DNA from: Terriglobia bacterium
GTDB lineage: Bacteria; Acidobacteriota; Terriglobia; Terriglobales; Acidobacteriaceae
Reading direction: 5' to 3'
Assembly: GCA_020073385.1 (NCBI GenBank)
Contig: JAIQFH010000017.1
Span: 1 to 64,000 of the forward strand
Length of the DNA: 64,000 nucleotides
Shown: piece by piece, positions 33,309-42,812 of the stretch
Layout of the letters: the number at the start of each line of letters is the position of its first letter
Position numbering within the stretch: the first letter of the stretch is position 1
Made by a program: the position numbers and the translations under genes
The notes under the pieces: model-generated
Seen by the model: the letters and a program-made list of their open reading frames with translations, nothing else
Databases searched by the model: none
What the model was told of the DNA's origin: nothing

Positions 33309-34580
33309 CTACTTCTTCAGCGCTCTCCCCGCAATATCCTTCCGATAATGCGCGCCCGCGAAACTGATCTTGCCACAAGCCTGGTACGCGCGTTCCACTG
33401 CGGTTTCTAAATCCGCAGCCCGTGCCGTCACCCCCAGCACGCGTCCGCCCGCGGTGTAGTAAAGCCCCTCGCGCTTCGAAGTCCCCGCATGAAACACTTT
33501 CACGCCCTGCACCGCGTTCGCCTCTTCAAGCCCGTCAATCCGTTTCCCCTGCTCAAACGTCCCCGGGTACCCTCCCGACGACATCACCACGCACACCGAC
33601 GCGTCTAGCGACCACCTGAAGTCGCCATCACTCACGCGCCCATCGATCGAGGCCTCAACCGCGTCGAGCAGGTCACTCTCCAGACGCATCAGGATCGGCT
33701 GCGTCTCCGGATCGCCGAAGCGGCAATTGAATTCCAGCACCATCGGCCCGCGCGCAGTCATCATGAGCCCGCAATACAGAACGCCCTTAAACTCGCTGCC
33801 CTCGGCCTTCATGCCGGCAACCACGGGCCGCGCGATATGATTCACCAGCCAGTCGCGCATGCGATCGTCCACGATGTCCGCGGTGGAATACGCGCCCATG
33901 CCTCCGGTGTTCGGTCCGGTGTCGCCATCGCCCACGCGCTTGTGATCTTGCGCGCCCACCAGCGGAGCCACCCGTTCCCCGTCGCTGAATACCAGGAAGG
34001 AAAGCTCGTCGCCCTTCAGGCATTCTTCCAACACCACCCGCGACCCGGCGTCGCCCAGCATCTTGCCGCTCAGCATCTCGGCAGCGACGCTCGACGCTTC
34101 TTCTTTGCTTTTCGCGATGACCACGCCCTTGCCGGCCGCCAGCCCATCAGCCTTCACGACGACCGGCGTGTGGAAATGCCCAAGCGCCGATTTCACTTGC
34201 TCCATCGAATCGCAGATCGCAAACGGCGCCGTGGGAATGTGATGCCGCTGCAGAAATTCCTTGGCGAAGCTCTTGCTCGATTCCAGCCGCGCCGCCGCCT
34301 GGGTCGGCCCAAACACGCGCCAGCCGCGACGGGTGAACTCGTCAACAACTCCGAGCGTGAGCGGCAACTCAGGTCCGACCAGAGTCAAATCCGGCCGCAG
34401 GCGCGTCGCCAGAGCGACCATCGAGTCAAGACTCTTCAGATCGGCCGGCAGGCATTCGGCCTCGTCCGCGATGCCGCCGTTGCCGGGCGCGCAATAAAGC
34501 TGCGAAATACGCGCCGACTGCTTCAGCTTCCATACCAGCGCATGCTCGCGCCCGCCTGCACCTAGAACAAGGACTTTCAT
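33309..34580 (-). CDS. purD: Phosphoribosylamine-glycine ligase
   Basis: Second step of purine synthesis: ATP-dependent joining of phosphoribosylamine and glycine (ATP-grasp fold). 423 residues, start MKVLVLGAGGREHALVWKL; N-terminal dinucleotide-type strand, central GDTGPNTGGMGAYSTA substrate loop, FNCRFGDPETQ (Mg and ATP-grasp acid residues), and the C-terminal GARDS-type lobe. Full length. Appears to head purD-purE, separated by about 190 bases holding two repeats. Confidence 0.92.
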   Translation of the reverse strand: MKVLVLGAGGREHALVWKLKQSARISQLYCAPGNGGIADEAECLPADLKSLDSMVALATRLRPDLTLVGPELPLTLGVVDEFTRRGWRVFGPTQAAARLESSKSFAKEFLQRHHIPTAPFAICDSMEQVKSALGHFHTPVVVKADGLAAGKGVVIAKSKEEASSVAAEMLSGKMLGDAGSRVVLEECLKGDELSFLVFSDGERVAPLVGAQDHKRVGDGDTGPNTGGMGAYSTADIVDDRMRDWLVNHIARPVVAGMKAEGSEFKGVLYCGLMMTARGPMVLEFNCRFGDPETQPILMRLESDLLDAVEASIDGRVSDGDFRWSLDASVCVVMSSGGYPGTFEQGKRIDGLEEANAVQGVKVFHAGTSKREGLYYTAGGRVLGVTARAADLETAVERAYQACGKISFAGAHYRKDIAGRALKK

Positions 34581-34856
34581 AGAAGACCAATTAGGTTAGA
34601 AGTTGCGGCGAACGCTGTCAAACCCACGCAATTGTAGCGCCTCCGTCCCCAAGGCTGTCGCGGTGACAACTCGCGACTGTTTCGAAACTCTAGGCTCCAG
34701 CCCAGTCATCGCCGGTGCGCACTCCGAGTTGCCAACGATCCAGCCACAACTTGCTTGTCGCTTAAGGGCCGAATAGGCGGCTCTTTGAGGATATCCTGTT
34801 CGTAAAGGGATCAGGCAGTCTACATAAGCTTGCCCATTTGGTGATTTAGAGGAGCC

Positions 34857-35879
34857 ATGTCAATCAAGGCGGTTCTCAAGCTCATGATGAATCATCAACT
34901 CCTCGCGTTGACTGGCAGCAACGCCTTGCTTAAACCCTTCTATCAACTCAATTACCTGGTCGCAGCCAGAGAGTGTGGTCTTTTCGAACTGTTACTGGAC
35001 GCGCCAAAACGCTTTGAACAGCTTGCTGAAGTCTATTGCACAGATGACAAGGCTCGGGAAGCTCTGCAGGCTTGGCTGGGTCTGGGTATTCAGCTTGGTT
35101 ATCTGCGATTGGATACCAGGGGCTACGCACTCAAGGGGCTGGCCAAAAAGCTGGCGCTGCCCCAGAACGATGCGGCGCTGGCCTTGCTTCAGGAAGCGGC
35201 GGGACTTCATTCCAAGTTGATCTCACAGACCGTCAGCAAACTTCGCAACGGGGAACTTTGGAACCTTGAGGATCAGGATGGCGAAATCGTCGCAAGGTCC
35301 TCGCGGATCATAGAAGCATTCCAAACGGAGGCCATTGATCGATTCTTCCCAGCCTCCGGAGTTGGCAGCTTGCTTGAGATCGGCTGTGGCTCCGGTGTTT
35401 AGATCAAGTACGCCGCAAACAGAAATCCGTCTCTGGCGGCACTGGGTTTGGAGTTGCAGCCAAATGTCGCCGATGTCGCTCGCCGGAACATCTCGGAATG
35501 GGGTCTCGAAGGGCGAGTGAGAATTGAAGTAGGAGATATTCGACTGAAGTCTCCGGACGAGCGTTTCAGCGTCGTCACGCTTTAAAACAACATCTACTAT
35601 TTCCCAGTGGAGAGCCGAGTTTCACTACTCCAACATATCAGGCGGTTCATCAAGCCGGGTGGCTTTCTCTTGCTGATCACATGTTGTCAGGGAGGGAGCC
35701 TGGGGGTGGAGATTCTCAATCTTTGGGGTGCTGCAACATTGACTGGCGGGAGACTGCCCAGCAAGCTCGAACTCATCAGCCAGCTGCATCATGCAGGCTT
35801 TCAGGATGTTCAAACAATTCGCTTGGCACCGGGCGAGGAACTCTTCGCGTTCAAAGCGCACCCTGGGGACAACGCCTGA
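34857..35879 (+). pseudogene. SAM-dependent methyltransferase with two in-frame stops
   Basis: One continuous reading frame interrupted only by TAG at 35400 and TAA at 35583. The N-terminal part (181 residues) has the winged-helix dimerisation region of small-molecule O-methyltransferases (NYLVAARECGLFELLLDAPKR), running into the SAM motif LLEIGCGSGV just before the TAG. The second part gives IKYAANRNPSLAALGLELQP, ISEWGLEGRVRIEVGDIRL, and the third FIKPGGFLLLITCC then hydrophobic C-terminal strands. Without the two stops this would be a normal 340-residue enzyme, so it is a recent pseudogene, a sequencing error, or conceivably a read-through gene. Its base composition looks lower in G+C than its neighbours. 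Confidence 0.8.
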
Positions 35880-35991
35880 ATCACGGGCATCGACTACAAG
35901 CGCCTGCGCTTTCTGCGCAGTCCAGTAACATTCCTTTAACCGGAGAGGCGTAAAAAAAGAAGTTCGCATCTATGCCCGCTCCCAATTTATG

Positions 35992-36005
35992 TTAACCATA
36001 GTTAA
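35992..36005. promoter_or_regulatory. Possible operator upstream of porin gene
   Basis: TTAACCATAGTTAA: perfect TTAAC/GTTAA arms around CATA, about 90 bases before the porin start, in an A+T-rich promoter-like stretch, with another GTTAAC about 20 bases further on. The binding protein is unknown. Confidence 0.3.
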
Positions 36006-36094
36006 TTACTTGTAGTACACTTGCGTTAACATCAGATTCTGGGGAAACCGAAGGAAATCGAAACGGACTACCCGTTCTTGTTGACGGACCATAG

Positions 36095-37528
36095 ATGAAC
36101 CTCCGCCTCCATTTCGCTTGGTGTCGCACGCGCAGCGCGCTCATCGCTGCCTGTCTCTATCTCTTGGTCGACCCGGCATGGCACCTCCACGCGCAAGAGA
36201 TGTCAGTTCCTTCTCAAGGTAGCGCAGCCGTTACGCCCGATCCGCCCTCCGACGGTACCGAGTCGATGCTCCCGCATTTCAAAAGCTCGCGCTTCTGGCT
36301 CTCTGGCCAGGCAAACTTCGTGTTTCAGGCGCATCCCGATTTCCACGCGCTCTACAGCGGCCCACATAGCCTGGGCCCTCGCTATGAGAAGGCCTCCTCG
36401 CGCCTGTTGACGCTCTACACCGGCGTACGACTCAACAACTCCACTGAGTTTCTGGTCGATATCGAAGAGGCTGGCGGTTCGGCGCTGAGCCAGGGTTTCG
36501 GTCTGGCGGGAAATGCCGACCTCGATATCGTGCGCAACCCCTCGCTCAGCAAGGCTCCGTATCTGGGCCGCGGAGAGTTCCACCACGTGTTCGCCTTCAG
36601 CGACGACAAAATCGAAAACCAACGCAACATGTTCTCGTTGTTCGAGGAGCTCCCGCGCCGCCGTCTGGAATTGCGCTTCGGCAAATTCAGCATGCCCGAT
36701 TTTTTTGATCTGAACTCCGTGGGCTCCGACACCCACTTCCAGTTCCTCAACTGGACCACCGACAACAATGGCGCGTGGGACTATGCCGCCGATACGCGCG
36801 GCTACACCGTCGGGCTGACTGCTGACTTCGAAGACCGCAACTGGGGATTCCGCTTTGGCGAAAGCCTCATGCCCAAGGTCGCCAACGGCATCGATCTCGT
36901 CTGGAAGCCCTGGCAAGTGCACGCGGAAGACTATGAATTCGAATTGCGGCATGGCGTGATTCCCAAAAAGCCTGGTGTGGTCCGCCTGCTTGCCTACACC
37001 AACTTCGCCAACATGGGGATCTACCGCGACCAGGTAGTCAAGGCCGCCGAGGCCGATACGACGCCCGACATCACCAACCATCCCTGGCACATCACGATGA
37101 AGTACGGATTCGGCGTCAACCTTGAGCAGAATCTTTCGCACCATCTCACCGCGTTCGCGCGCTTCGGCTGGAACGACGGCCGCACCGAGTCATTTGCCTA
37201 TACCGAAGTCGAGCAGACATTCGCTGAAGGCGTGGGAGCCAACGGCGAGTGGTGGCATCGTAAGCAGGATCGCGCCGGGGTGGCATTCGTCAGCAACGCC
37301 ATCAAGAAAGATCATCAGAACTATCTCAACGCTGGAGGCCTTGGTTTCCTGCTGGGAGATGGGCATCTGAACTACGGCCGCGAAAATATCGCGGAGACGT
37401 ATTACACGTTGCACATCTGGCGAGGGATTTACGTGGCTCCGGGGCTCCAACACATCGGCAATCCTGGTTACAATCGCGACCGGGGACCGGTGATCGTGCC
37501 ATCATTCCGCGCGCACGTAGAGTTCTGA
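36095..37528 (+). CDS. oprB: OprB-family carbohydrate-selective porin
   Basis: Outer-membrane beta-barrel of 477 residues. Signal peptide about residues 10-34 (ALIAACLYLLVDPAWHLHAQ). Then porin features: WLSGQANFVFQAHPDF, repeated amphipathic strands such as RRRLELRFGKFSMPDFFDLN and WGFRFGESLMP, FARFGWNDGRTESFAYTEVE, and an aromatic C-terminal Phe (SFRAHVEF) for BAM recognition. Length and the WNDGRTESFAYTEVE block fit OprB, which passes sugars and small anions. No clear ribosome binding site before the ATG. Might be controlled by the inverted repeat upstream. Confidence 0.82.
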   Translation: MNLRLHFAWCRTRSALIAACLYLLVDPAWHLHAQEMSVPSQGSAAVTPDPPSDGTESMLPHFKSSRFWLSGQANFVFQAHPDFHALYSGPHSLGPRYEKASSRLLTLYTGVRLNNSTEFLVDIEEAGGSALSQGFGLAGNADLDIVRNPSLSKAPYLGRGEFHHVFAFSDDKIENQRNMFSLFEELPRRRLELRFGKFSMPDFFDLNSVGSDTHFQFLNWTTDNNGAWDYAADTRGYTVGLTADFEDRNWGFRFGESLMPKVANGIDLVWKPWQVHAEDYEFELRHGVIPKKPGVVRLLAYTNFANMGIYRDQVVKAAEADTTPDITNHPWHITMKYGFGVNLEQNLSHHLTAFARFGWNDGRTESFAYTEVEQTFAEGVGANGEWWHRKQDRAGVAFVSNAIKKDHQNYLNAGGLGFLLGDGHLNYGRENIAETYYTLHIWRGIYVAPGLQHIGNPGYNRDRGPVIVPSFRAHVEF

Positions 37529-37614
37529 AGAGCCATACCGCTTCGGCGAACTCAGAAAGCTGTGTCTTGGTCTTACTACGATAACTGAGGAGTGTTGGGC
37601 GACCGAGAGTCAAC

Positions 37615-38382
37615 CTAGCGTGCGGTCCACCCTCCATCGATGAGAATCGTATCCCCAGTTATAAGAGACGCGGCACTAGAGGCAAGAAAGACGACCGCAC
37701 CCGCCACATCCATCGGCTCACCAATTCGGTGCAAGGCAGCAATACGCTCGATCACATCTGAGCGGAATTCGGGGTCTGCTAGCGCGCCCTCCGTCCCCGG
37801 AGTGCGAATAAATGTTGGTGCGACCGCATTTACGGTGATGTTGTACTTCCCCCACTCGATGGCAAGACACTTAGTAAGGTGCGAAATGGCAGCCTTCGTC
37901 ATGCAGTACACCGACTCAGTCGGCAACGCCACGAAGGCGGCTTGCGAACTCAGGTTGATGATGCGACCACGCCTCTGTCGGATCATCACACGTCCGGCAG
38001 CCTGGCTGGCAAAAAATGTTCCCTTCAGATTGACCGCGAGCGTCAGATCGAAGTCTTCTTCGCGCACGTTCTCCGCGAGATTGTCTGGCGCAAGTCCAAC
38101 ATTATTGACCAGAATGTCGAGCCTTCCTAGCTGCCTGACAGTGTTGTCAACCGACTGAAATATCTGATCGAGTCGTCGGACGTCCATCTGCAATGGCAGG
38201 GCACGTCGACCCATAGCTCCAATCTGATCGGGGAGGTCTCCGCCTGCGTTCACATCCCGCAGGCCCAGTGCTACGTCGGCGCCGGCGTGAGCCAGTGCCA
38301 GTGAGATCGCACTGCCTAAGCCACGCGCAGCGCCGGTTACCAGGGCCACTTGACCGGTGAGATCAAAGCTCGGAAAAGCCAT
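37615..38382 (-). CDS. Short-chain dehydrogenase/reductase
   Basis: 255 residues from the ATG at 38382 behind GGGAGG. Rossmann TGAARGLG at about 15-22, NNVG near 90, catalytic Ser in NLSSQAAF, YCMTK (YxxxK) near 160, and the C-terminal DGGWTAR. Cytoplasmic NAD(P)-dependent oxidoreductase; substrate unknown. Convergent with the porin gene, so unlikely to be its partner. Confidence 0.87.
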   Translation of the reverse strand: MAFPSFDLTGQVALVTGAARGLGSAISLALAHAGADVALGLRDVNAGGDLPDQIGAMGRRALPLQMDVRRLDQIFQSVDNTVRQLGRLDILVNNVGLAPDNLAENVREEDFDLTLAVNLKGTFFASQAAGRVMIRQRRGRIINLSSQAAFVALPTESVYCMTKAAISHLTKCLAIEWGKYNITVNAVAPTFIRTPGTEGALADPEFRSDVIERIAALHRIGEPMDVAGAVVFLASSAASLITGDTILIDGGWTAR

Positions 38383-38606
38383 CGACAACGCCTCCCATTC
38401 GTGCGGGCCAGCTTGTACAGCCCTAATCCCCGCCGCGTGTCTTTCGCGTGATGTGACTGAGTGTACTTCCTATCGCCCAGGAAAAAGAAATCGGTCCTCG
38501 TTGATTCATCACAGGTGTGCTGGGCGGAAGAAAACGCCAGCTCAGCTCCATTGAGCGTGAAGACGTTTGGCGACTTGCCGGCGTCTGGGCCGCTGAGGAG
38601 ACCTCT

Positions 38607-39389
38607 TTACTTCGCCATCTCCGCGTTGAATTCCTGAATCAATCCGTAGCACTCGCATGCGGAGCTCTCCAGCTTCTTGCGGTTCAGAACCTTAACGGTG
38701 CCGTGGGAGTACTCGATGATGTTCTTCTTGCGTAATCCACCTGCGGCCAGGCTCACGCTGGGACGATCGGTGCCGAGCATCGTCGCCAGAAACTCGTGGG
38801 TAATCTTCAACAACCCGGAGCCGACGCGGTCCTGAATCAGAAGTAGCCAGCGCGACAGTCGCTGCTCCAGATCATGCAACCGGTTACAGCCTGCTGTCTG
38901 CGCCGCCTGCAATCCGTGAACCGTGGCATACCGGTTCAGCAATTTCTGCAGTCGCGGACTCGTTTCGAGCGCGGCCTGCAAGTCGTCGACTGCCAGCCGG
39001 AATCCGTTTCCGCTGACCTGCATGATGGCTTCATGCGGGCTGTGGCGGATGCCTGACGCGACTGGAATCGGCGCGAACCCTTCGTTCCCGATCACGCCCA
39101 CTTCAACGCTCTCGTTGTGATTGGTGTTGAACACCAGCGAAGCCAGACCGGCGTTAAGGAAGTAGGCGTATTCCAGTTTCTTGGGCGGTTCGTGCAACAC
39201 GGTGTAGTGCGGCAGATCGAGGTAGTGCAAACTGTCCCGGACCCCGGCAAACTCCTCGTCGGGAATCGACAGCAAGATCGCGTTCGTTATGGGTTTGCCC
39301 TCGAAATTCGTCCGCTCGCCGGGACGCACAACTTGAGACTCCATCGTTTTACCGACTACCTGAGTGTTCTTTCCCAAAGTAGCCTCCAT
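38607..39389 (-). CDS. Crp/Fnr-family transcription regulator
   Basis: 260 residues. Cyclic-nucleotide-binding type beta roll at about 40-150 (LEYAYFLNAGLASLVFNTNH, EVGVIGNEGF), dimerisation helix, and a C-terminal winged helix with recognition segment FLATMLGTDRPSVSLAAGGLRKKN. No cysteine set typical of Fnr clusters is evident, so the ligand is unknown. Divergent from the response regulator gene. Tail has CECYG. Probably a global or stress regulator. Confidence 0.82.
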   Translation of the reverse strand: MEATLGKNTQVVGKTMESQVVRPGERTNFEGKPITNAILLSIPDEEFAGVRDSLHYLDLPHYTVLHEPPKKLEYAYFLNAGLASLVFNTNHNESVEVGVIGNEGFAPIPVASGIRHSPHEAIMQVSGNGFRLAVDDLQAALETSPRLQKLLNRYATVHGLQAAQTAGCNRLHDLEQRLSRWLLLIQDRVGSGLLKITHEFLATMLGTDRPSVSLAAGGLRKKNIIEYSHGTVKVLNRKKLESSACECYGLIQEFNAEMAK

Positions 39390-39609
39390 GCTCTATCGAA
39401 TTTCTACTTCGGGGTTGAGATGCCAACTGGAGGCGGCACGAGGTTCCCAGAAATCTACTACTTCCAGCGCACTCCTCCCCCGAGGAATACAGGATCCTCC
39501 GTATATCGCCAAAGGGACAGCGTGCAGTAGTGTGTCGGGAGCCCTACAATTGCTAGAATGCCGCAATAGCAGTGCGGTGCGCGCCCAAGTCCCTGTTGCC
39601 CTTTTTACC

Positions 39610-40119
39610 ATGCTACCCCGGATTCTGATCGCCGACGATAACGCCATATTCCGCAAGGCGCTCCGGCAACTGCTCGAGGGCGCCGATCACTGGGAGATCG
39701 TCGAGGCAAAAGGTGGTGACGAGGCCGTCACAAAATCGGTCGAGGCTCGTCCCAACGTAATCATTCTCGACTTGGCTATGCCGGACAAAGACGGCTTTGC
39801 GGCCGCCCGCGACATCTCCGCATTGCTTCCAGCCGCTCCGATCCTGATGTGCACCTTGCACATGTCGCCGCTCGTGGAAGCGGAGGCGCTGAAATCAGGA
39901 ATCCGAAAGGTGTTCTCGAAGACAGATAGCAGCCTTCTAGTGCCGGCGATTCGCCAACTGCTGAATCCGGAACCGCCGACCGATCAGAGTGCCGTTCTGG
40001 AGACTACCCCGCCCACTGTCGCAACGGACCCTGTCGTGGCAGCGCCGCCTTCGGATACAGTGCCCTCCGAGGCTCCCAGCGACCCGGTTCCTCCTGCATC
40101 GCCTGAGAATGCGGCGTAG
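39610..40119 (+). CDS. Response regulator (single receiver, Pro/Ala-rich tail)
   Basis: 169 residues from the ATG at 39610 (MLPRILIADDNAIFRK). Receiver domain at 1-120 with acidic D9-D10, phospho-acceptor D54 (ILDLAMPD), T82 and K104 (VFSK). After residue 118 a Pro/Ala/Ser-rich tail (PEPPTDQSAVLETTPPTVAT) and no output domain, the same plan as the long receiver at 684-2993 on a smaller scale. Followed by the MA-peptidase fusion gene in the same direction at about 70 bases. Confidence 0.78.
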   Translation: MLPRILIADDNAIFRKALRQLLEGADHWEIVEAKGGDEAVTKSVEARPNVIILDLAMPDKDGFAAARDISALLPAAPILMCTLHMSPLVEAEALKSGIRKVFSKTDSSLLVPAIRQLLNPEPPTDQSAVLETTPPTVATDPVVAAPPSDTVPSEAPSDPVPPASPENAA

Positions 40120-40191
40120 GGGCTGATCCCTCAGCGATTCCCCACAGACGCTTTGACGCAAGGAGTGTCCCGGTGTATCTATATTCCTGCG

Positions 40192-42387
40192 ATGCGCCGC
40201 GGAGTTCTGCCAATTCTTTGCGTGCTGGCCGCACTGGTCTCGACAGCCGCGGGACAGACGGATGCCTGGCTCCAAGTTCGCACTCCGCATTTCCTCGTGG
40301 TCAGCAACGCCGATGAGAAAGACGCCCGTCTTGCCGCCCACAAGTTCGAGGCCATGCGTTCGCTGTTTCAACGAGTCTTTCCCGATGCTGACCTTGATAC
40401 GGCCTCGCCCATCCTCGTGCTCACTGTGCAGGACAAGCGCTCTCTGCAGGCGCTCGCGCCTTCGGCCTATCTGGGCAACGGGCAACTGAGTCTTATCGGA
40501 TACTTCCTCTCCGCTCCAGAAAGAAACTACATTCTGATCCTTCTCGGCGCCCCCGGCGCGCACCCTTACGCGCCCATCTATCACGAGTACGCTCATTTCG
40601 TCTTCAGCCGCCTGCATCAATGGATGCCGCTCTGGCTGACGGAAGGCATTGCCGAGTACTACCAGAACACCGAGTTCTTCGAAGATCACGTCCGCCTGGG
40701 AAAAGGCGATCCCGGAATCCAGCACACGATCGAATACAACCCGCTGCTGCCGCTCTCCACGTTGTTCGGCGTCGATCCGAACTCGTCCTACTATCACGAG
40801 CAGGACAAGGGTTCCATCTTCTACGCCGAATCGTGGGCGCTGACCCACTACCTGAAAGACAAGGACGACCGGGAAGGTACGCATCGCCTCAGCGACTTTC
40901 TGGATCTTCTGCAGAAGAATGTCGATCCCATGGCCGCCGCCACACAAGCATTTGGCGATCTCGAACAACTGGAACTGGATCTGAGAAGGCATGCGGCGAG
41001 CGGGCAGTATCAGGTTAGCGAAATGTCAGGCACGATCGACGTCGACGATTCCGCGTTCATCGTGCAGCCGCTCTCGCAAACACAGGCTGATACGCTGCGG
41101 GCCGAGTTTCTCGCCCACGTAGGACGTAGCAGCGACGCCCGCGCGCTGCTCGAAGACGTGTTGCGCAATGATCCCGCCAACGTAGGCGCCCGCGAGAACA
41201 TGGGATACATCGCCCTTCGTGAGCAGAATTATGACGAAGCACGCAAGTGGTGCCAGCAGGCGATCAAGCTCGATCCCAACAGCTTCGTTGCACATTATGT
41301 TTTCGCGGCGGCGTCCATCCGGAAAGGCGCGTCCGACAAGGCTTCTCAGGCTGCTGTAGAAGAGAGCCTGCGCACCGTGATCAAGATCAATCCTTCGTTC
41401 GCCCCTGGTTACGACGGTCTGGCGGTCTTTTATGCGCAGCGCGGCACGAACCTGACGGAAGCTCGCGACTTAATCGAAAGAGCGGTGCAGCTTGGTCCCA
41501 GCGTGCCTGAGATCCGCATCGACCAGTCGCAGGTCCTGGCCAGCATGAACAAAACCAAGGAGGCGATCGAAGTCCTGAAGCTGGCCGTCAAGATGTCGCA
41601 CACGCCCGAGCAAGTGGCCGCTGTCGAGAATGTACTCGAGAGCCTGCGGAAGTACGATGCCGCCCGCTCAAAAGAGAACGCGCGGAATAACGCGCTGGCC
41701 GCGGCCGGCGGAACAGCGAGTGGCAAGAGCGTCGGAATTAAAAGCACCGCCGCCGAGACCCCGGCTCACCCTATTTACTCGCCCGACGTCGAATACACCG
41801 CGGAGGCGCGAGCGGCGAAATTCGAGGGCACATGCGTGGTCCAGCTCACCGTAGGTATTGACGGCAAGCCCAGCAATGTAGTCGTGACCAAAAAAGTCGG
41901 CTTGGGCATGGACGAGCGCGCGGTTGCGACCGTGAGCAAGTGGAAGTTCGAACCCGCACGCCGTTACGGCAAGCCCGTACCCACTCGCATGAATCTGAGT
42001 CTTGACTTCAAATTGTTTGGAAACGATTCGCAAAAATTCATCGACCTCTCGGATAAAGCGCGGGCAGGCGATCCTGCCGCGGAGTTTGAATTGGCCAACG
42101 CCTTCTTTGCGGGACGCGACATCCCCAAAGATGAGGCTCAGGGCATGGCTCTTCTCGAGCGTGCCGCCCGCAGCGGACATCCGCAAGCGCAATTTCAGAT
42201 GGGCGAGCGCTCCTACGGCGACGGCAACAATCCCGAGCAATACGTCGCGGCGTACGTCTGGTATGTGCAGGCGCAGCGCAGCGGAGCAGATCAGGCGGAA
42301 GTAAAAGTAACGGAACTCGAATCCCGCATGACGCCTGACCAGCTCGCCGAAGCGCACAAGCGCCTGGAGAGTACGGCCGCGAAGTAG
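40192..42387 (+). CDS. Peptidase MA-like, TPR, TonB-C and Sel1 multidomain exported protein
   Basis: About 731 residues from the ATG at 40192. Domains in order: signal peptide (1-22); gluzincin peptidase-MA-like domain (about 25-250) with HEYAH at 131-135 and downstream E in TEGIAEYY; TPR solenoid (about 275-480) with ARENMGYIALREQNYDEARKW and LDPNSFVAHYVFAAASIRKG; a TonB C-terminal domain (about 540-610) with FEGTCVVQLTVGIDGKPSNV and VATVSKWKFEPARRYGKPVP; and two Sel1-like repeats at the end (AAEFELANAFFAGRDIPKDE, GHPQAQFQMGERSYGDG). Periplasmic or surface role inferred. The combination is unusual. Confidence 0.75.
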   Translation: MRRGVLPILCVLAALVSTAAGQTDAWLQVRTPHFLVVSNADEKDARLAAHKFEAMRSLFQRVFPDADLDTASPILVLTVQDKRSLQALAPSAYLGNGQLSLIGYFLSAPERNYILILLGAPGAHPYAPIYHEYAHFVFSRLHQWMPLWLTEGIAEYYQNTEFFEDHVRLGKGDPGIQHTIEYNPLLPLSTLFGVDPNSSYYHEQDKGSIFYAESWALTHYLKDKDDREGTHRLSDFLDLLQKNVDPMAAATQAFGDLEQLELDLRRHAASGQYQVSEMSGTIDVDDSAFIVQPLSQTQADTLRAEFLAHVGRSSDARALLEDVLRNDPANVGARENMGYIALREQNYDEARKWCQQAIKLDPNSFVAHYVFAAASIRKGASDKASQAAVEESLRTVIKINPSFAPGYDGLAVFYAQRGTNLTEARDLIERAVQLGPSVPEIRIDQSQVLASMNKTKEAIEVLKLAVKMSHTPEQVAAVENVLESLRKYDAARSKENARNNALAAAGGTASGKSVGIKSTAAETPAHPIYSPDVEYTAEARAAKFEGTCVVQLTVGIDGKPSNVVVTKKVGLGMDERAVATVSKWKFEPARRYGKPVPTRMNLSLDFKLFGNDSQKFIDLSDKARAGDPAAEFELANAFFAGRDIPKDEAQGMALLERAARSGHPQAQFQMGERSYGDGNNPEQYVAAYVWYVQAQRSGADQAEVKVTELESRMTPDQLAEAHKRLESTAAK

Positions 42388-42414
42388 AATCAGCTTTGGT
42401 TCACCTCAACCCCA

Positions 42415-42458
42415 TGTCATCCTGAGGGCCGCGCTTTTTGCGGCCCGAAGGACCGATG
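42415..42458 (+). repeat. Family B repeat, copy 4 (left of PD-(D/E)XK gene)
   Basis: TGTCATCCTGAGGGCCGCGC, TTTTTGCGGCCCGAAGGACC: stem GGGCCGC/GCGGCCC. A direct copy lies at 43451 beyond the nuclease gene. Confidence 0.8.
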
Positions 42459-42671
42459 CAACTCTCGCCCCGCCGGCGCCCTCGCCCGGGTTGGCATGGC
42501 CATTTCGTGATCCAAGCACAGTGAGCCACGCATTCACCAAAATCTTGTCAATAGGCAGAAATGACACGAATGGACTTAACTCGCTGAAACCATTCACAAA
42601 ATAAATCCCAAAGCTTTGCCGGGTAAATATGCCGAATCTGCTATTCTGAAAGTAGAGAGTAGAAATCAACA

Positions 42672-42699
42672 GGCGCGGCCCACAGGTCGCGCCTTTTTT
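42672..42699 (+). terminator. Intrinsic terminator-like hairpin
   Basis: GGCGCGGCC/GGTCGCGCC stem (one mismatch) followed by TTTTTT at 42694-42699. It lies about 110 bases before the PD-(D/E)XK start. It may end an upstream transcript; the gap 42459-42812 is otherwise a lower-G+C stretch without a gene. Confidence 0.6.
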
Positions 42700-42812
42700 G
42701 TTGGGGCATGGGGCAAAGCTCTGCAGGTTGCAATCGATTCCGTCGAGTTGGGCGTGAACAAGACCAACGAGCGACCAACGACTTTGCCGGGGGAACGGGG
42801 CGTGGTCGGGGA

